A stretch of 64,000 nucleotides of DNA, taken from NCBI GenBank assembly GCA_017539645.1, contig JAFYCM010000010.1, positions 1 through 64,000 of the forward strand. The letters are read 5' to 3'. A program made the position numbers and the translations under genes. Shown piece by piece: positions 27,339 through 35,233 of this stretch (the stretch's first letter is position 1; the number at the start of each line of letters is the position of its first letter). The notes beneath the pieces were generated by a model, which ran no database searches, had not been told where the DNA came from, and saw only the letters and a list, made by a program, of their open reading frames with translations. The stretch comes from Bacteroidales bacterium. Its GTDB lineage: Bacteria; Bacteroidota; Bacteroidia; Bacteroidales; Marinilabiliaceae.

Positions 27339-27661
27339 GCGCTTGCGTACTTTTCAATGAGTTCATCGGCAACATCGACGCATGTGGGGCAAGGCACGCC
27401 GCTCTCTTTCAATTCTCTACAAGTAAGTGCGCCATTCTTAGCCTCAAACTCACTGATAATCTCATCTTTATGGGTTGGCAATGCGTTGATGGCAGCGAAG
27501 AGCGCGCCACACAAGCCTTCGGGAGCTCGCCCAGCGCTGTAGCCTTTCGACGCTTCTACAAATTCTGGATTATTCGCGAACAACTTATTCCATTTATACA
27601 CAATGCATTGCGCACAGTTGTGGCGATATTCTGGGTGGCGAAATGTTTCCGATGCTTTCAT
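27335..27661 (-). CDS. C_GCAxxG_C_C family redox protein
   Basis: This 108-residue cytoplasmic protein has the Cys pattern C16-x2-C19, GLCGALFAA (C51), C81 and CPTC (C91, C94), matching the C_GCAxxG_C_C family of probable redox-active or metal-binding proteins. Its role is not established. It lies 33 bp after udk and overlaps the flippase-like gene by 4 bp, so the three form a leftward operon. Confidence 0.85.
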   Translation of the reverse strand: MKASETFRHPEYRHNCAQCIVYKWNKLFANNPEFVEASKGYSAGRAPEGLCGALFAAINALPTHKDEIISEFEAKNGALTCRELKESGVPCPTCVDVADELIEKYASA

Positions 27662-27694
27662 TCCTATACGTATATATGATTATGCTCCGAAGTC

Positions 27695-28312
27695 CTAAAT
27701 CTGGTGGCTGATATTCTTCTTGAAGAAGTGCGATATAACATTGATAGCCTTCTGATTATGACCACCTTGCGGCACAATGATGTCGGCATAACGCTTGGTA
27801 GGTTCGATGAACTGTTCGTGCATAGGCTTGAGAGTCTCGGCGTAGCGTTTCAAAACAGCTTCGGCAGTGCGTCCGCGTTCGGCCATATCGCGAATAATTA
27901 CGCGAGCGAGGCGGTCGTCAGAATCGGCATCGACGAATATTTTGAGATCCATCATATTGCGGAGCTTCTCATCGGTGAGGATAAGTATACCCTCAATAAT
28001 GATTACATCGGCAGGCTCTACGTGTATTGTTTCGGGTAGGCGAGAGCACGTTAGGTATGAATATGTAGGCTGCTCGATGCACTGCCCATTGCGAAGCATT
28101 TCTACATGTTTTGTAAGCAGCGAAAATTCAATAGATGATGGATGGTCGAAGTTTATCTTCTGACGTTCTTCCATTGGAATGTGGCTGCTATCATAGTAGT
28201 AAGAATCTTGTGGAATGACGGCCACACGCTCGCGGGGGAGCATCTTTACTATTTCCTTCACTACGGTGGTTTTGCCTGAACCTGTGCCACCTGCTATACC
28301 TACTATAAGCAT
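27695..28312 (-). CDS. udk: Uridine kinase
   Basis: The enzyme phosphorylates uridine and cytidine with ATP or GTP for pyrimidine salvage in the cytoplasm. The 205-residue protein has the P-loop GGTGSGKTT (8-16), the QDSYYYD substrate motif, NFDHPSS, and the lid region IRDMAERGRT. The length is normal. It heads the leftward unit with the Cys-rich and flippase-like genes and is divergent from the Dabb gene, 99 bp away. Confidence 0.95.
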   Translation of the reverse strand: MLIVGIAGGTGSGKTTVVKEIVKMLPRERVAVIPQDSYYYDSSHIPMEERQKINFDHPSSIEFSLLTKHVEMLRNGQCIEQPTYSYLTCSRLPETIHVEPADVIIIEGILILTDEKLRNMMDLKIFVDADSDDRLARVIIRDMAERGRTAEAVLKRYAETLKPMHEQFIEPTKRYADIIVPQGGHNQKAINVISHFFKKNISHQI

Positions 28313-28334
28313 ATCTATATTGATGATGAATTAT

Positions 28335-28342
28335 TACTTTTG
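28335..28342 (+). promoter_or_regulatory. Predicted -7 element for the Dabb gene
   Basis: TACTTTTG matches TAnnTTTG on the plus strand in the udk/Dabb divergent spacer, 69 bp before the Dabb start codon. No convincing -33 element is seen. Confidence 0.45.
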
Positions 28343-28411
28343 CGAGTCCTTCAACGGCTTTTCGAAAGCCATTCAAAAGGAGATGCAAAGTAACTCAAAA
28401 CTCAACTAAAA

Positions 28412-28711
28412 ATGGTAAAGCATATAGTTCTTTTCAAATTGCGCGACGATGTTGATGCCGCAACCAAGGAATCGGAATTGAAAGCCATCAAGGCTGGACT
28501 CGAAGCACTCAAAGGCATTGCACCCACTTTGCGCACCATTGAGGTAGGTATAAATATCAACCCGAACGAGAAATATCACCTTGCACTCACTTGCACGTTC
28601 GACGACATGGAAGGCTTGCAGGCATACGCTGTTCATCCTGAGCATGTTAAGGTTAGCCAACGCATACGTGCTTTGCTCGACCAACGTGCTTGCGTAGATT
28701 ACTTGTTATAA
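28412..28711 (+). CDS. Dabb family protein (stress-responsive A/B barrel)
   Basis: This 99-residue protein opens MVKHIVLFKLRDDVD and ends with the typical HPEHVKVSQRIRALL helix, the hallmarks of the dimeric alpha/beta-barrel domain PF07876. Members are small cytoplasmic proteins, some linked to stress responses and some to ring-forming enzymes. No substrate can be named. It is followed by a heptad array and then by the mutL group. Confidence 0.9.
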   Translation: MVKHIVLFKLRDDVDAATKESELKAIKAGLEALKGIAPTLRTIEVGININPNEKYHLALTCTFDDMEGLQAYAVHPEHVKVSQRIRALLDQRACVDYLL

Positions 28712-28800
28712 TTACGAATTATAAATTACGAATTACGAGTTGTAAATTCTTCCTTATTCATTATGAATTAGGAATTATGCATTTGTAATTCGGAATTAAA
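28710..28800. repeat. Heptad array, ATTACGA and related units
   Basis: The spacer between the Dabb gene and the next gene consists almost wholly of 7-bp steps such as ATTACGA, ATTATAA, GTTGTAA and ATTATGA. The array begins within the Dabb stop-codon region and ends just before the next start codon. Confidence 0.82.
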
Positions 28801-28808
28801 TATTGACT

Positions 28809-29144
28809 ATGGGACTATCGTTTTTCAAGGTGCCTAAGCCGCATCAGTTTACATACGTACCACGCTACTACGACCCTGAAAAAGAGCGCCGTGACGAGAT
28901 TCGCCGCGAGCTCGAGAAGGAATCGCCCGAAGCAGGCAAGGATACTTATGTACCCGGCGACCTCATTCGCAACGTGGGTTTCAAGGCACGCCACGACCGT
29001 TTCGATGCCGACTCGCATCACAAGACGCTGCGCCGCCGTTCGCAATTGCTGACGATGGCTATCCTCGTCACGCTGATGGTGCTCGGCTATTACATGTTCC
29101 GCGACTTTTTGCCTGAGTTCAAAACCGCTTTGTTCGGAAAGTAA
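28809..29144 (+). CDS. Small membrane protein upstream of mutL
   Basis: I choose the ATG at 28809 over the TTG two codons earlier. The 111-residue protein is basic and acidic in its first 75 residues (VPKPHQFTYVPRYYDPEKER) and has a single transmembrane segment near residues 80-98 (LLTMAILVTLMVLGYYMF). I do not recognise a named family; similar short proteins precede mutL in other Bacteroidales. It ends 6 bp before mutL and is probably cotranscribed with it. Confidence 0.75.
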   Translation: MGLSFFKVPKPHQFTYVPRYYDPEKERRDEIRRELEKESPEAGKDTYVPGDLIRNVGFKARHDRFDADSHHKTLRRRSQLLTMAILVTLMVLGYYMFRDFLPEFKTALFGK

Positions 29145-29150
29145 GGTAGC

Positions 29151-31064
29151 ATGGCTAACGTCATACATCTTTTGCCCGATGCTGTGGCCAATCAGATAGC
29201 CGCTGGTGAGGTGGTACAGCGCCCCGCGTCGGTAATAAAAGAGCTCACCGAGAACTCTATCGATGCTGGTGCTACCAACATAAAGGTGGTGGTGCGCGAT
29301 GCTGGTCGTTCGCTCATTCAGGTCACCGACAATGGCTGCGGTATGAGTGAATACGATGCGCGGCTCGCGTTCGAGCGTCATGCTACGTCGAAAATTAGCC
29401 AAGCCATCGACCTCTACTCGCTGCAAACCATGGGCTTCCGCGGCGAGGCGCTTGCGGCTATTGCTGCTGCGGCTCAGGTGGAGCTCTTCACACGCAAAGC
29501 CGACAGCGAACTTGGCGTACATATAGAGATTGCCGGCTCTAAAGTGACGAAGCAAGAGCCCATTGCCACCAACGTAGGCAGCCAATTTTGCGTGAAGAAT
29601 CTCTTCTACAATCTGCCCGTTCGTCGCCGCTTCATGAAGTCCGACACGGTGGAGATGCGCTACATAAATACCGAATTTCTGCGCGTGGCGTTGGCGCACC
29701 CCGACATAAGTATCTCGCTGACAAGCAATAGCGCTCCAGTTTACAATTTCATTGGTGGCAACATCAAGCAACGCGTGGCGGCGGTGGCTGGCAAAGCATT
29801 GTCGGACAAACTATTACCCGTCGAGGCGGAGACTTCGCTTGTGAAGATTAGCGGCTTCGTAGGTATGCCCGAGACTGCTCGCAAAGGTTCTGCCGACCAA
29901 TATTTTTTCATAAACAATCGCTTCATGAAGCATCCTTATCTGCAAAAGGCGATTGTGGATGCTTATAAAAATCTTATCCCCGAGAATCTCACTCCGGCGT
30001 TCTATATATATTTTACTATTGATCCTCAGCAAGTTGACGTCAACAACGATCCACAGAAGATTGACGTGAAACTCGAAAATGAAGCTGCCATTTGGCCCAT
30101 CCTTAACGCTGCCGTACGCGAGTGCTTAGGTAAGTATAACGTCATGCCATCGTTCGACTTCGACACCGATAGCAGCATAGTTATACCTACGTATACCGAG
30201 CATAAAAATCCCGCCGATGCAATGAGCTACAACCCATTCGAGCGCGAGAAAGAGGAGCAGTGGATTCCCGAAGACGACGACGAAGTCAAACCAACGCGCA
30301 CATCGTTTGGCGGCGGTGGTTTTTCGGGTGGCGGAAGCAGTTTCTCTGGCGGCGGACTGCTGAAGTCGAAAATTGGCGGCTGGGAGCAGCTATATCCGTC
30401 GCGAATGAATACGCCAGCAGAACAGCCACAAACCATTCAAAGCGAGCACAATAGCAATGATGTGCAACTCTTCTCTGCCGAAGATCTTGCCAATCTCGCC
30501 GAAGATGCCGTTTTCATTCAGTTCAAGGGCCGTTACATAGTTACGAATACGCCAGTTGGCCTCATATTTATTGACCAACATCGAGCACACGAGCGTGTCT
30601 TGTTCAATACACTCGAAAACGGACTGAAGGTCAGTACATTCCCATCGCAGCGACTGATGTTCCCAGAAAAGGTTACCATTGGTGCCGAAGATGCGTGCGT
30701 CATCGAGGAGATGTCGGCCGAACTTGCGCGTGTAGGTCTTGAAGTGCAGTACGAGGCTGAAGCCGGTTTACTGAGCGTGTCGAGCATCCCTGCCATCATG
30801 CAACACTCTGATGTTCACATAATTATACGTACATTCCTATACGACTATAAAAATGGTGAACTCGATGTGCAGAAAGACCTGATGAATTACGTCATGCGCA
30901 CCATGGCGGCTCAGAGCGCCTTGCCATACGGTAGACAGATGTCGCAAGCCGAGATGAAGTCGCTCTACACTAAGCTCTTCGAAGGCGATTCGCCACAACT
31001 TACGCCCAACGGCAAACGCGTGTATAACATCTTGAATGTGAATGATATAAGCGCAATGTTCTGA
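29151..31064 (+). CDS. mutL: DNA mismatch repair protein MutL
   Basis: MutL links MutS recognition of mismatches to strand excision. The 637-residue protein has the complete GHKL ATPase: ELTENSIDAGA (31-41), DNGCGMS (60-66) and GFRGEAL (95-101). A linker near 380-402 is unusually rich in Gly and Ser. The C-terminal dimerisation domain contains FIDQHRAHERVLF, a variant of the endonuclease motif DQHAxxExxxxE with two departures, and I find TPNGKRV where endonuclease-type MutL has CPHGRP. Nicking activity is therefore doubtful. Confidence 0.95.
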   Translation: MANVIHLLPDAVANQIAAGEVVQRPASVIKELTENSIDAGATNIKVVVRDAGRSLIQVTDNGCGMSEYDARLAFERHATSKISQAIDLYSLQTMGFRGEALAAIAAAAQVELFTRKADSELGVHIEIAGSKVTKQEPIATNVGSQFCVKNLFYNLPVRRRFMKSDTVEMRYINTEFLRVALAHPDISISLTSNSAPVYNFIGGNIKQRVAAVAGKALSDKLLPVEAETSLVKISGFVGMPETARKGSADQYFFINNRFMKHPYLQKAIVDAYKNLIPENLTPAFYIYFTIDPQQVDVNNDPQKIDVKLENEAAIWPILNAAVRECLGKYNVMPSFDFDTDSSIVIPTYTEHKNPADAMSYNPFEREKEEQWIPEDDDEVKPTRTSFGGGGFSGGGSSFSGGGLLKSKIGGWEQLYPSRMNTPAEQPQTIQSEHNSNDVQLFSAEDLANLAEDAVFIQFKGRYIVTNTPVGLIFIDQHRAHERVLFNTLENGLKVSTFPSQRLMFPEKVTIGAEDACVIEEMSAELARVGLEVQYEAEAGLLSVSSIPAIMQHSDVHIIIRTFLYDYKNGELDVQKDLMNYVMRTMAAQSALPYGRQMSQAEMKSLYTKLFEGDSPQLTPNGKRVYNILNVNDISAMF

Positions 31065-31081
31065 TTTGCCATTTTGAAACG

Positions 31082-31089
31082 TATTTTTG
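31082..31089 (+). promoter_or_regulatory. Predicted -7 element for the rhomboid gene
   Basis: TATTTTTG matches TAnnTTTG and lies 24 bp before the chosen rhomboid start at 31114, just after the mutL stop codon. It supports that start over the Met at 31087, which would lie within the -7 element. Confidence 0.5.
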
Positions 31090-31113
31090 TATATACATAA
31101 CAACAAAAAATCA

Positions 31114-31941
31114 ATGAGTTTTTCGTCTCCATATCAACTGACGCCTGCCGTTAAGAATCTGATAATCATAAATTTATTAGTCTACACAGCCGACTATGTG
31201 CTTGGCAATAACTTGCACATCGACATCGACCGATATTTCGGCTTACACTATTTTCTATCGGAGCAGTTCGGCTTTTGGCAGTTTGTGACGTTTGCCTTCC
31301 TCCACGGCAGTTTTAGTCACCTGTTTTTCAATATGTTTGCCGTGTTTATGTTCGGCAGAATAGTAGAGCAGACGTGGGGCGCGAAGAAATTCCTTGTTTA
31401 CTATTTCGTCACCGCCATTGGCTCGGGTCTTATTCAGCAGATAGCGTTCTACTTCGATACCAACGCCATGGTCGACGCCATTGATGCATACTTATCCGAC
31501 CCGACTTCGCAATCGCTTCAAGCTCTCATAAGTAGCTACGGGCCGTTCTCCAACGAGAGCAACCAGCTGCTGCACGAGTTTATAAATACGTATAACAACC
31601 TTGTAAACACCGACATGAACGCCGCTGTGGCAGCCTCGCGCAAGTTCGTTGTAGACTATCAACAACTCTACTTCAACGCCCACACGGTGATTGGTGCGTC
31701 GGGGGCAGTGTTTGGCATCTTGCTCGCCTTCGGCATGTTGTTTCCCAATATGCGCGTGATGTTGCTCATTCCACCAATTCCGCTGAAAGCTAAATATTTA
31801 GTAATTGGTTATGGCGTGCTCGAACTCTTCGGCGGCATCGCCAATTCGTCTACCGACAATGTGGCACACTGGGCGCACTTAGGCGGCATGTTGTTTGGCT
31901 TCTTGCTCATAAAACATTGGAATGAACGTAGTATTTACTAA
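31114..31941 (+). CDS. Rhomboid family intramembrane serine protease
   Basis: This 275-residue polytopic protein (start at MSFSSPYQLTP) would cleave transmembrane segments of other membrane proteins. The catalytic Ser is in GASGAVFG and the catalytic His in VAHWAHLGG; both are present. HGSFSHLFFNMFAVFMFG carries the conserved His/Asn region of the second segment. A hydrophilic insertion of about 75 residues (roughly 120-195) separates the third and fourth membrane segments. Another rhomboid gene follows after 12 bp. Confidence 0.9.
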   Translation: MSFSSPYQLTPAVKNLIIINLLVYTADYVLGNNLHIDIDRYFGLHYFLSEQFGFWQFVTFAFLHGSFSHLFFNMFAVFMFGRIVEQTWGAKKFLVYYFVTAIGSGLIQQIAFYFDTNAMVDAIDAYLSDPTSQSLQALISSYGPFSNESNQLLHEFINTYNNLVNTDMNAAVAASRKFVVDYQQLYFNAHTVIGASGAVFGILLAFGMLFPNMRVMLLIPPIPLKAKYLVIGYGVLELFGGIANSSTDNVAHWAHLGGMLFGFLLIKHWNERSIY

Positions 31942-31953
31942 CCGCTAAGAGAA

Positions 31954-32792
31954 ATGTCGATAGTTTCCGAAATAAAAGAGTCGTTTAGAGAAAACGGCAC
32001 AGTAATTCGCCTGATTTACATCAACGTAGCGGTGTTTCTCGTCGTACGATTGGTGAGCGTAGTGTGGCCCAATTTTATTTACGCCACATTGGCAATGCCC
32101 ACCACTTGGAGCGGCGCGCTCACACATCCGTGGACGCTCTTCACCTACATGTTTACGCATTTCGACCTCATACACATACTCTTCAACATGCTTTGCCTCT
32201 ACTGGTTCGGGCGAATTTTCGAGCAGATTGCTGGCAATCATCTTGTGCTGCGTGTGTATCTGCTTGGCGGCTTGGCAGGTGCGCTGATGTGTCTGATTGG
32301 CCTAAATCTGAGCCCCGTAGGTAGTTTCATGATTGGCGCATCGGCAGCGATAATGGCACTTCTTGGTGCGGTGGCTGCACTTGCACCAAATTACGTTGTG
32401 AATATTATATTTGTTGGCAACATACTTTGAAATATTACGCGCTAATATTCTTTCTTATTGATATAGTGGGCGTTACTGGCTACGACAACATCGGCGGTCA
32501 CCTCTCGCACATTGGCGGTGTGATAGCCGGCGTACTTATAGCTATGTATTGGAACAAGAAAGGACTTCCGAAGCCATCGGAACCGATAATAAAATTCAAC
32601 TTCCATACGAACAAAAAGCCAGCTATGCACGTAGAAAGAGGTTACCGCGTAGTTAGCGACCAAGAATACAACGCACGCAGAGCCGAACGTTCGCGCGAGG
32701 TAGACCGTATTTTGGAGAAGATAAAATCCACGGGCTACGATAGCCTCACCGACGCAGAAAAACAGACGCTTTTCGACGCAAGTAAACAGTAA
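31954..32792 (+). pseudogene. Second rhomboid protease gene, interrupted by a frameshift
   Basis: Two overlapping frames together make one rhomboid. The first (31954-32430) runs from MSIVSEIKESFRENG through FTHFDLIHILFNMLCLYWFG to the Ser motif GASAAIMALLG and stops at a TGA near 32428. The second (from TTG 32427 to 32792) continues with KYYALIFFLIDIVG, carries the His motif NIGGHLSHIGG, and ends in a basic tail. One missing base near 32424-32427 would restore the frame. Catalytic Ser and His are on different halves, so neither fragment can be active alone. A sequencing error is the alternative. Confidence 0.82.
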
Positions 32793-32808
32793 AAAAAGGT
32801 TTTAGATA

Positions 32809-33885
32809 ATGCGCAGATTGGCAAAAGCAATATTATCCATTTTGGCAGTAGTCATTAGTTTGCTGCTGCTCTTTGCCTATTACTCCACAAGTGTGCCGCC
32901 GCAAAAACTCCACGGCTTAAGCCTATTGTGGTATGCCATTCCATACTTATGGTTAGCCAACCTCGCACTGCTCATAATACGCATATTCATTGGCAACACG
33001 TTCACTTCACTCTTACAAATAGTAGCCATTCTACTCACCTCGCCTGGCGCATACGTAACGTTCAGTTTCGTAAATACTCACGAAGACCAACGCGCCGATA
33101 TTGAGGTACTTACATACAACGTGCGCGTGCTCTGCGGCTCGGAGCAGAGCGGTAAGATTCAGGTGAAAGATTTGGTTGAGTTCGTACAAAAACAAAATGC
33201 CGACATTGTCTGCCTACAAGAGATGCCTACGGGGCTCTATCTGCAGACCAGCGGCAAAGCCGAAAGTTCCGACGTGGCTAAAGAATTCGGTTATAAATAT
33301 GCATGTACGTCTGAAAAATATGGGCTCAATTCGCTTGTGATTCTCTCGCGCTATCCGCTGCACAAGATAAATATTCAGAAACCATCGCTCAATGGCTATG
33401 TACTTATGGCTGAGGCAGATATTGATGGTAAAAAACTCAACGTGCTGAACTGTCATTTACAATCCAACAGCCTCACCGAGGATGAGATTACAGCCGTTAA
33501 CCAGCTAAAAAATCTCGACACGCAGAAGCACGAAGATGAAGTAAAATCTACATACAGAAAGCTCTCGAAATCGTCATTGCTACGTTCGGCGCAAGTTGAC
33601 GATTTGGCGGAATACATATCGCGTTTGAAGCATCGCACACTCGTTTGCGGCGACTTCAACGACGTGCCTACATCATATACTTACCATAAAATATCTAAGG
33701 AACTCAACGATGCTTTTGTTGGCTCGGGAGTTGGCGTAGGCGACACTTACAATGGTAAATTGCCTCCGTTGCGTATCGATTATATATTCTACTCGTCGAA
33801 AGTAGAGGTAATTAGATACGATGAGCTCGACGCTCTGCTCTCCGACCATTACCCTGTGAAAGCCTCATTTGCACTGCTGAACTAA
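32809..33885 (+). CDS. Endonuclease/exonuclease/phosphatase family membrane protein
   Basis: The 358-residue protein has two or three N-terminal transmembrane segments (about 5-25, 40-60 and 65-85). They are followed by an EEP-fold domain with the metal and catalytic motifs YNVRVL, CLQEMP, GDFNDVP and SDHYPV. The domain would lie on one face of the inner membrane and could act on phosphodiesters or phospholipids; the substrate is unknown. It follows the rhomboid genes by 16 bp and ends the mutL-rhomboid group. Confidence 0.88.
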   Translation: MRRLAKAILSILAVVISLLLLFAYYSTSVPPQKLHGLSLLWYAIPYLWLANLALLIIRIFIGNTFTSLLQIVAILLTSPGAYVTFSFVNTHEDQRADIEVLTYNVRVLCGSEQSGKIQVKDLVEFVQKQNADIVCLQEMPTGLYLQTSGKAESSDVAKEFGYKYACTSEKYGLNSLVILSRYPLHKINIQKPSLNGYVLMAEADIDGKKLNVLNCHLQSNSLTEDEITAVNQLKNLDTQKHEDEVKSTYRKLSKSSLLRSAQVDDLAEYISRLKHRTLVCGDFNDVPTSYTYHKISKELNDAFVGSGVGVGDTYNGKLPPLRIDYIFYSSKVEVIRYDELDALLSDHYPVKASFALLN

Positions 33886-33956
33886 GTTTTTGGTGATTTT
33901 TTTCATAAAAATCATTATAAATTTCAAAACACGCGTACACATAATCAGAAAATGTA

Positions 33957-33964
33957 TATTTTTG
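33957..33964 (+). promoter_or_regulatory. Predicted -7 element for argR
   Basis: TATTTTTG fits TAnnTTTG and lies 28 bp before the argR start. The upstream spacer (33886-33956) is very AT-rich and could hold ArgR sites, but I cannot name an ARG box with confidence. Confidence 0.5.
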
Positions 33965-33992
33965 CAGTCGGTTTGAATAAACATACAACAAT

Positions 33993-34487
33993 ATGTCAAA
34001 AGCAAAGAACATTCGTCAAGTGGAGATTCGTGACATTATAAGCACGATGAACATCGCAAGTCAGGACGACCTGATGCAAGAACTCATGCGCCGTGGACTT
34101 ACGGTGACGCAGGCAACTCTTTCGAGAGACATCAAAGAGATGCGTATTGCCAAGACTACAGATATTGATGGCAGTTATCGCTACATTATTCCTAACAACA
34201 GTGTAGGTCAAGCACAGCCGAGAATACCATCGATAGATATGATTCACACGGGCGTAATAAGTATTGAATTCTCTGGCAACATAGCCGTAATGAAGACACA
34301 GCCCGGTTATGCTAACGTGGTAGCAAGTGCCATCGACAACACCAACACGCGCACCGTAATTGGCTGCGTAGCTGGCGACGACACAATATTCATTGCTCTC
34401 CGCGAACGATACAAGCAAGACGACATTCTGAACGAATTGCAGAGTGTTATCCCGAATTTGAAGGAAAAATTACTATCTGAAAACTGA
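33993..34487 (+). CDS. argR: Arginine repressor
   Basis: This is a hexameric arginine-sensing transcription factor. The 164-residue protein has the N-terminal winged helix with ATLSRDIKEM (Ser44, Arg45), and the C-terminal oligomerisation and arginine-binding domain with the GCVAGDDTIFIA motif. It is the first gene of the arg/pro cluster, so it probably controls its own operon. Family knowledge gives repression at high arginine; the direction of control in Bacteroidota is not shown here. Confidence 0.95.
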   Translation: MSKAKNIRQVEIRDIISTMNIASQDDLMQELMRRGLTVTQATLSRDIKEMRIAKTTDIDGSYRYIIPNNSVGQAQPRIPSIDMIHTGVISIEFSGNIAVMKTQPGYANVVASAIDNTNTRTVIGCVAGDDTIFIALRERYKQDDILNELQSVIPNLKEKLLSEN

Positions 34488-34514
34488 CAATAGAGGAAAA
34501 ATTATTTTGCTACA

Positions 34515-35147
34515 ATGAGCGAAATTGACGTAATGGTGGCCTCCGACGAGCACCTACGGTATGTCGATGAGATATTGAAAACCATTAGCGATGCTGCCAA
34601 AGTGAGAGGTACGGGCATTGCAAAACGTAATCCCGGCTACGTAAAACAAAAAATGCGTGAAGGTAAAGCCGTGATTGCACTCGACGGAGAAAACTTCGCC
34701 GGCTTTAGTTATATAGAGACGTGGGGCGGCAAGCACTATGTAACCACTTCGGGACTTATTGTAAAAGACGAGTATCGCGGTTGTGGTCTATCACGTCGCA
34801 TCAAGCACATGACTTTCACGCTCGCTCGTATGCGCTGGCCTAATGCCAAGATATTTAGTCTAACCTCGGGAGCTGCTGTTATGAAGCTCAACACCGACCA
34901 TGGCTATGTACCCGTAACCTTCGCACAACTTACCGACGATGAAACATTCTGGAAAGGTTGCGAAGGCTGCATCAACCACGATATTCTCGTGCGCACCAAT
35001 CGTCGTTACTGCGTATGTACTGGTATGCTCTACGACCCCGAACGTGCCCGCAGCGTGCGCGATGCCGATGAAGAGGTAGCCAAGGACAGAGCCTCAATTG
35101 AGGAGAAAATCAGAGCGCGTTTCCCTGATGGGTTCCCAGAAGATTAA
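34515..35147 (+). CDS. GNAT N-acyltransferase of the arginine cluster
   Basis: This is a 210-residue GNAT-fold protein with the acetyl-CoA loop region VKDEYRGCGLSRRIK (about 84-98) and a Cys-rich C-terminal part (WKGCEGCINHD, RRYCVCTGMLYDP). It lies between argR and argG, where Bacteroides also has a GNAT gene. By position it is a candidate for the first step of the pathway, N-acylation of glutamate. Bacteroides arginine synthesis runs through N-succinyl intermediates, so the acyl donor may be succinyl-CoA. That is inference from context. Confidence 0.8.
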   Translation: MSEIDVMVASDEHLRYVDEILKTISDAAKVRGTGIAKRNPGYVKQKMREGKAVIALDGENFAGFSYIETWGGKHYVTTSGLIVKDEYRGCGLSRRIKHMTFTLARMRWPNAKIFSLTSGAAVMKLNTDHGYVPVTFAQLTDDETFWKGCEGCINHDILVRTNRRYCVCTGMLYDPERARSVRDADEEVAKDRASIEEKIRARFPDGFPED

Positions 35148-35161
35148 TCAATTGAAAATTA

Positions 35162-35230
35162 GTAGAGACGTGGTGTGCTGCGTTCTCTACTCAGAAATCA
35201 AAATTCGTAATACATAATTCGTAATTATAC
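35162..35230. repeat. Hairpin and short heptad array before argG
   Basis: GTAGAGA (35162-35168) pairs with TCTCTAC (35184-35190) around a 15-base loop. A diverged half of the same phrase, GTAGAGACGCGGCGCGCAAC, is at 63489-63508, so it is probably a dispersed palindrome. Then 35199-35230 shows TTCGTAA heptads up to the argG start. Confidence 0.6.
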
Positions 35231-35233
35231 AAG

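Noticed and set aside
28815..29771. 318-codon minus-strand frame across the small membrane protein and mutL
   Set aside because: It covers two convincing plus-strand genes, one with full GHKL motifs, and shows no domain of its own.
32415..32435. Programmed ribosomal frameshift in the second rhomboid gene
   Set aside because: There is no slippery heptamer, no downstream stem-loop is apparent, and the needed shift is better explained by a single lost base.
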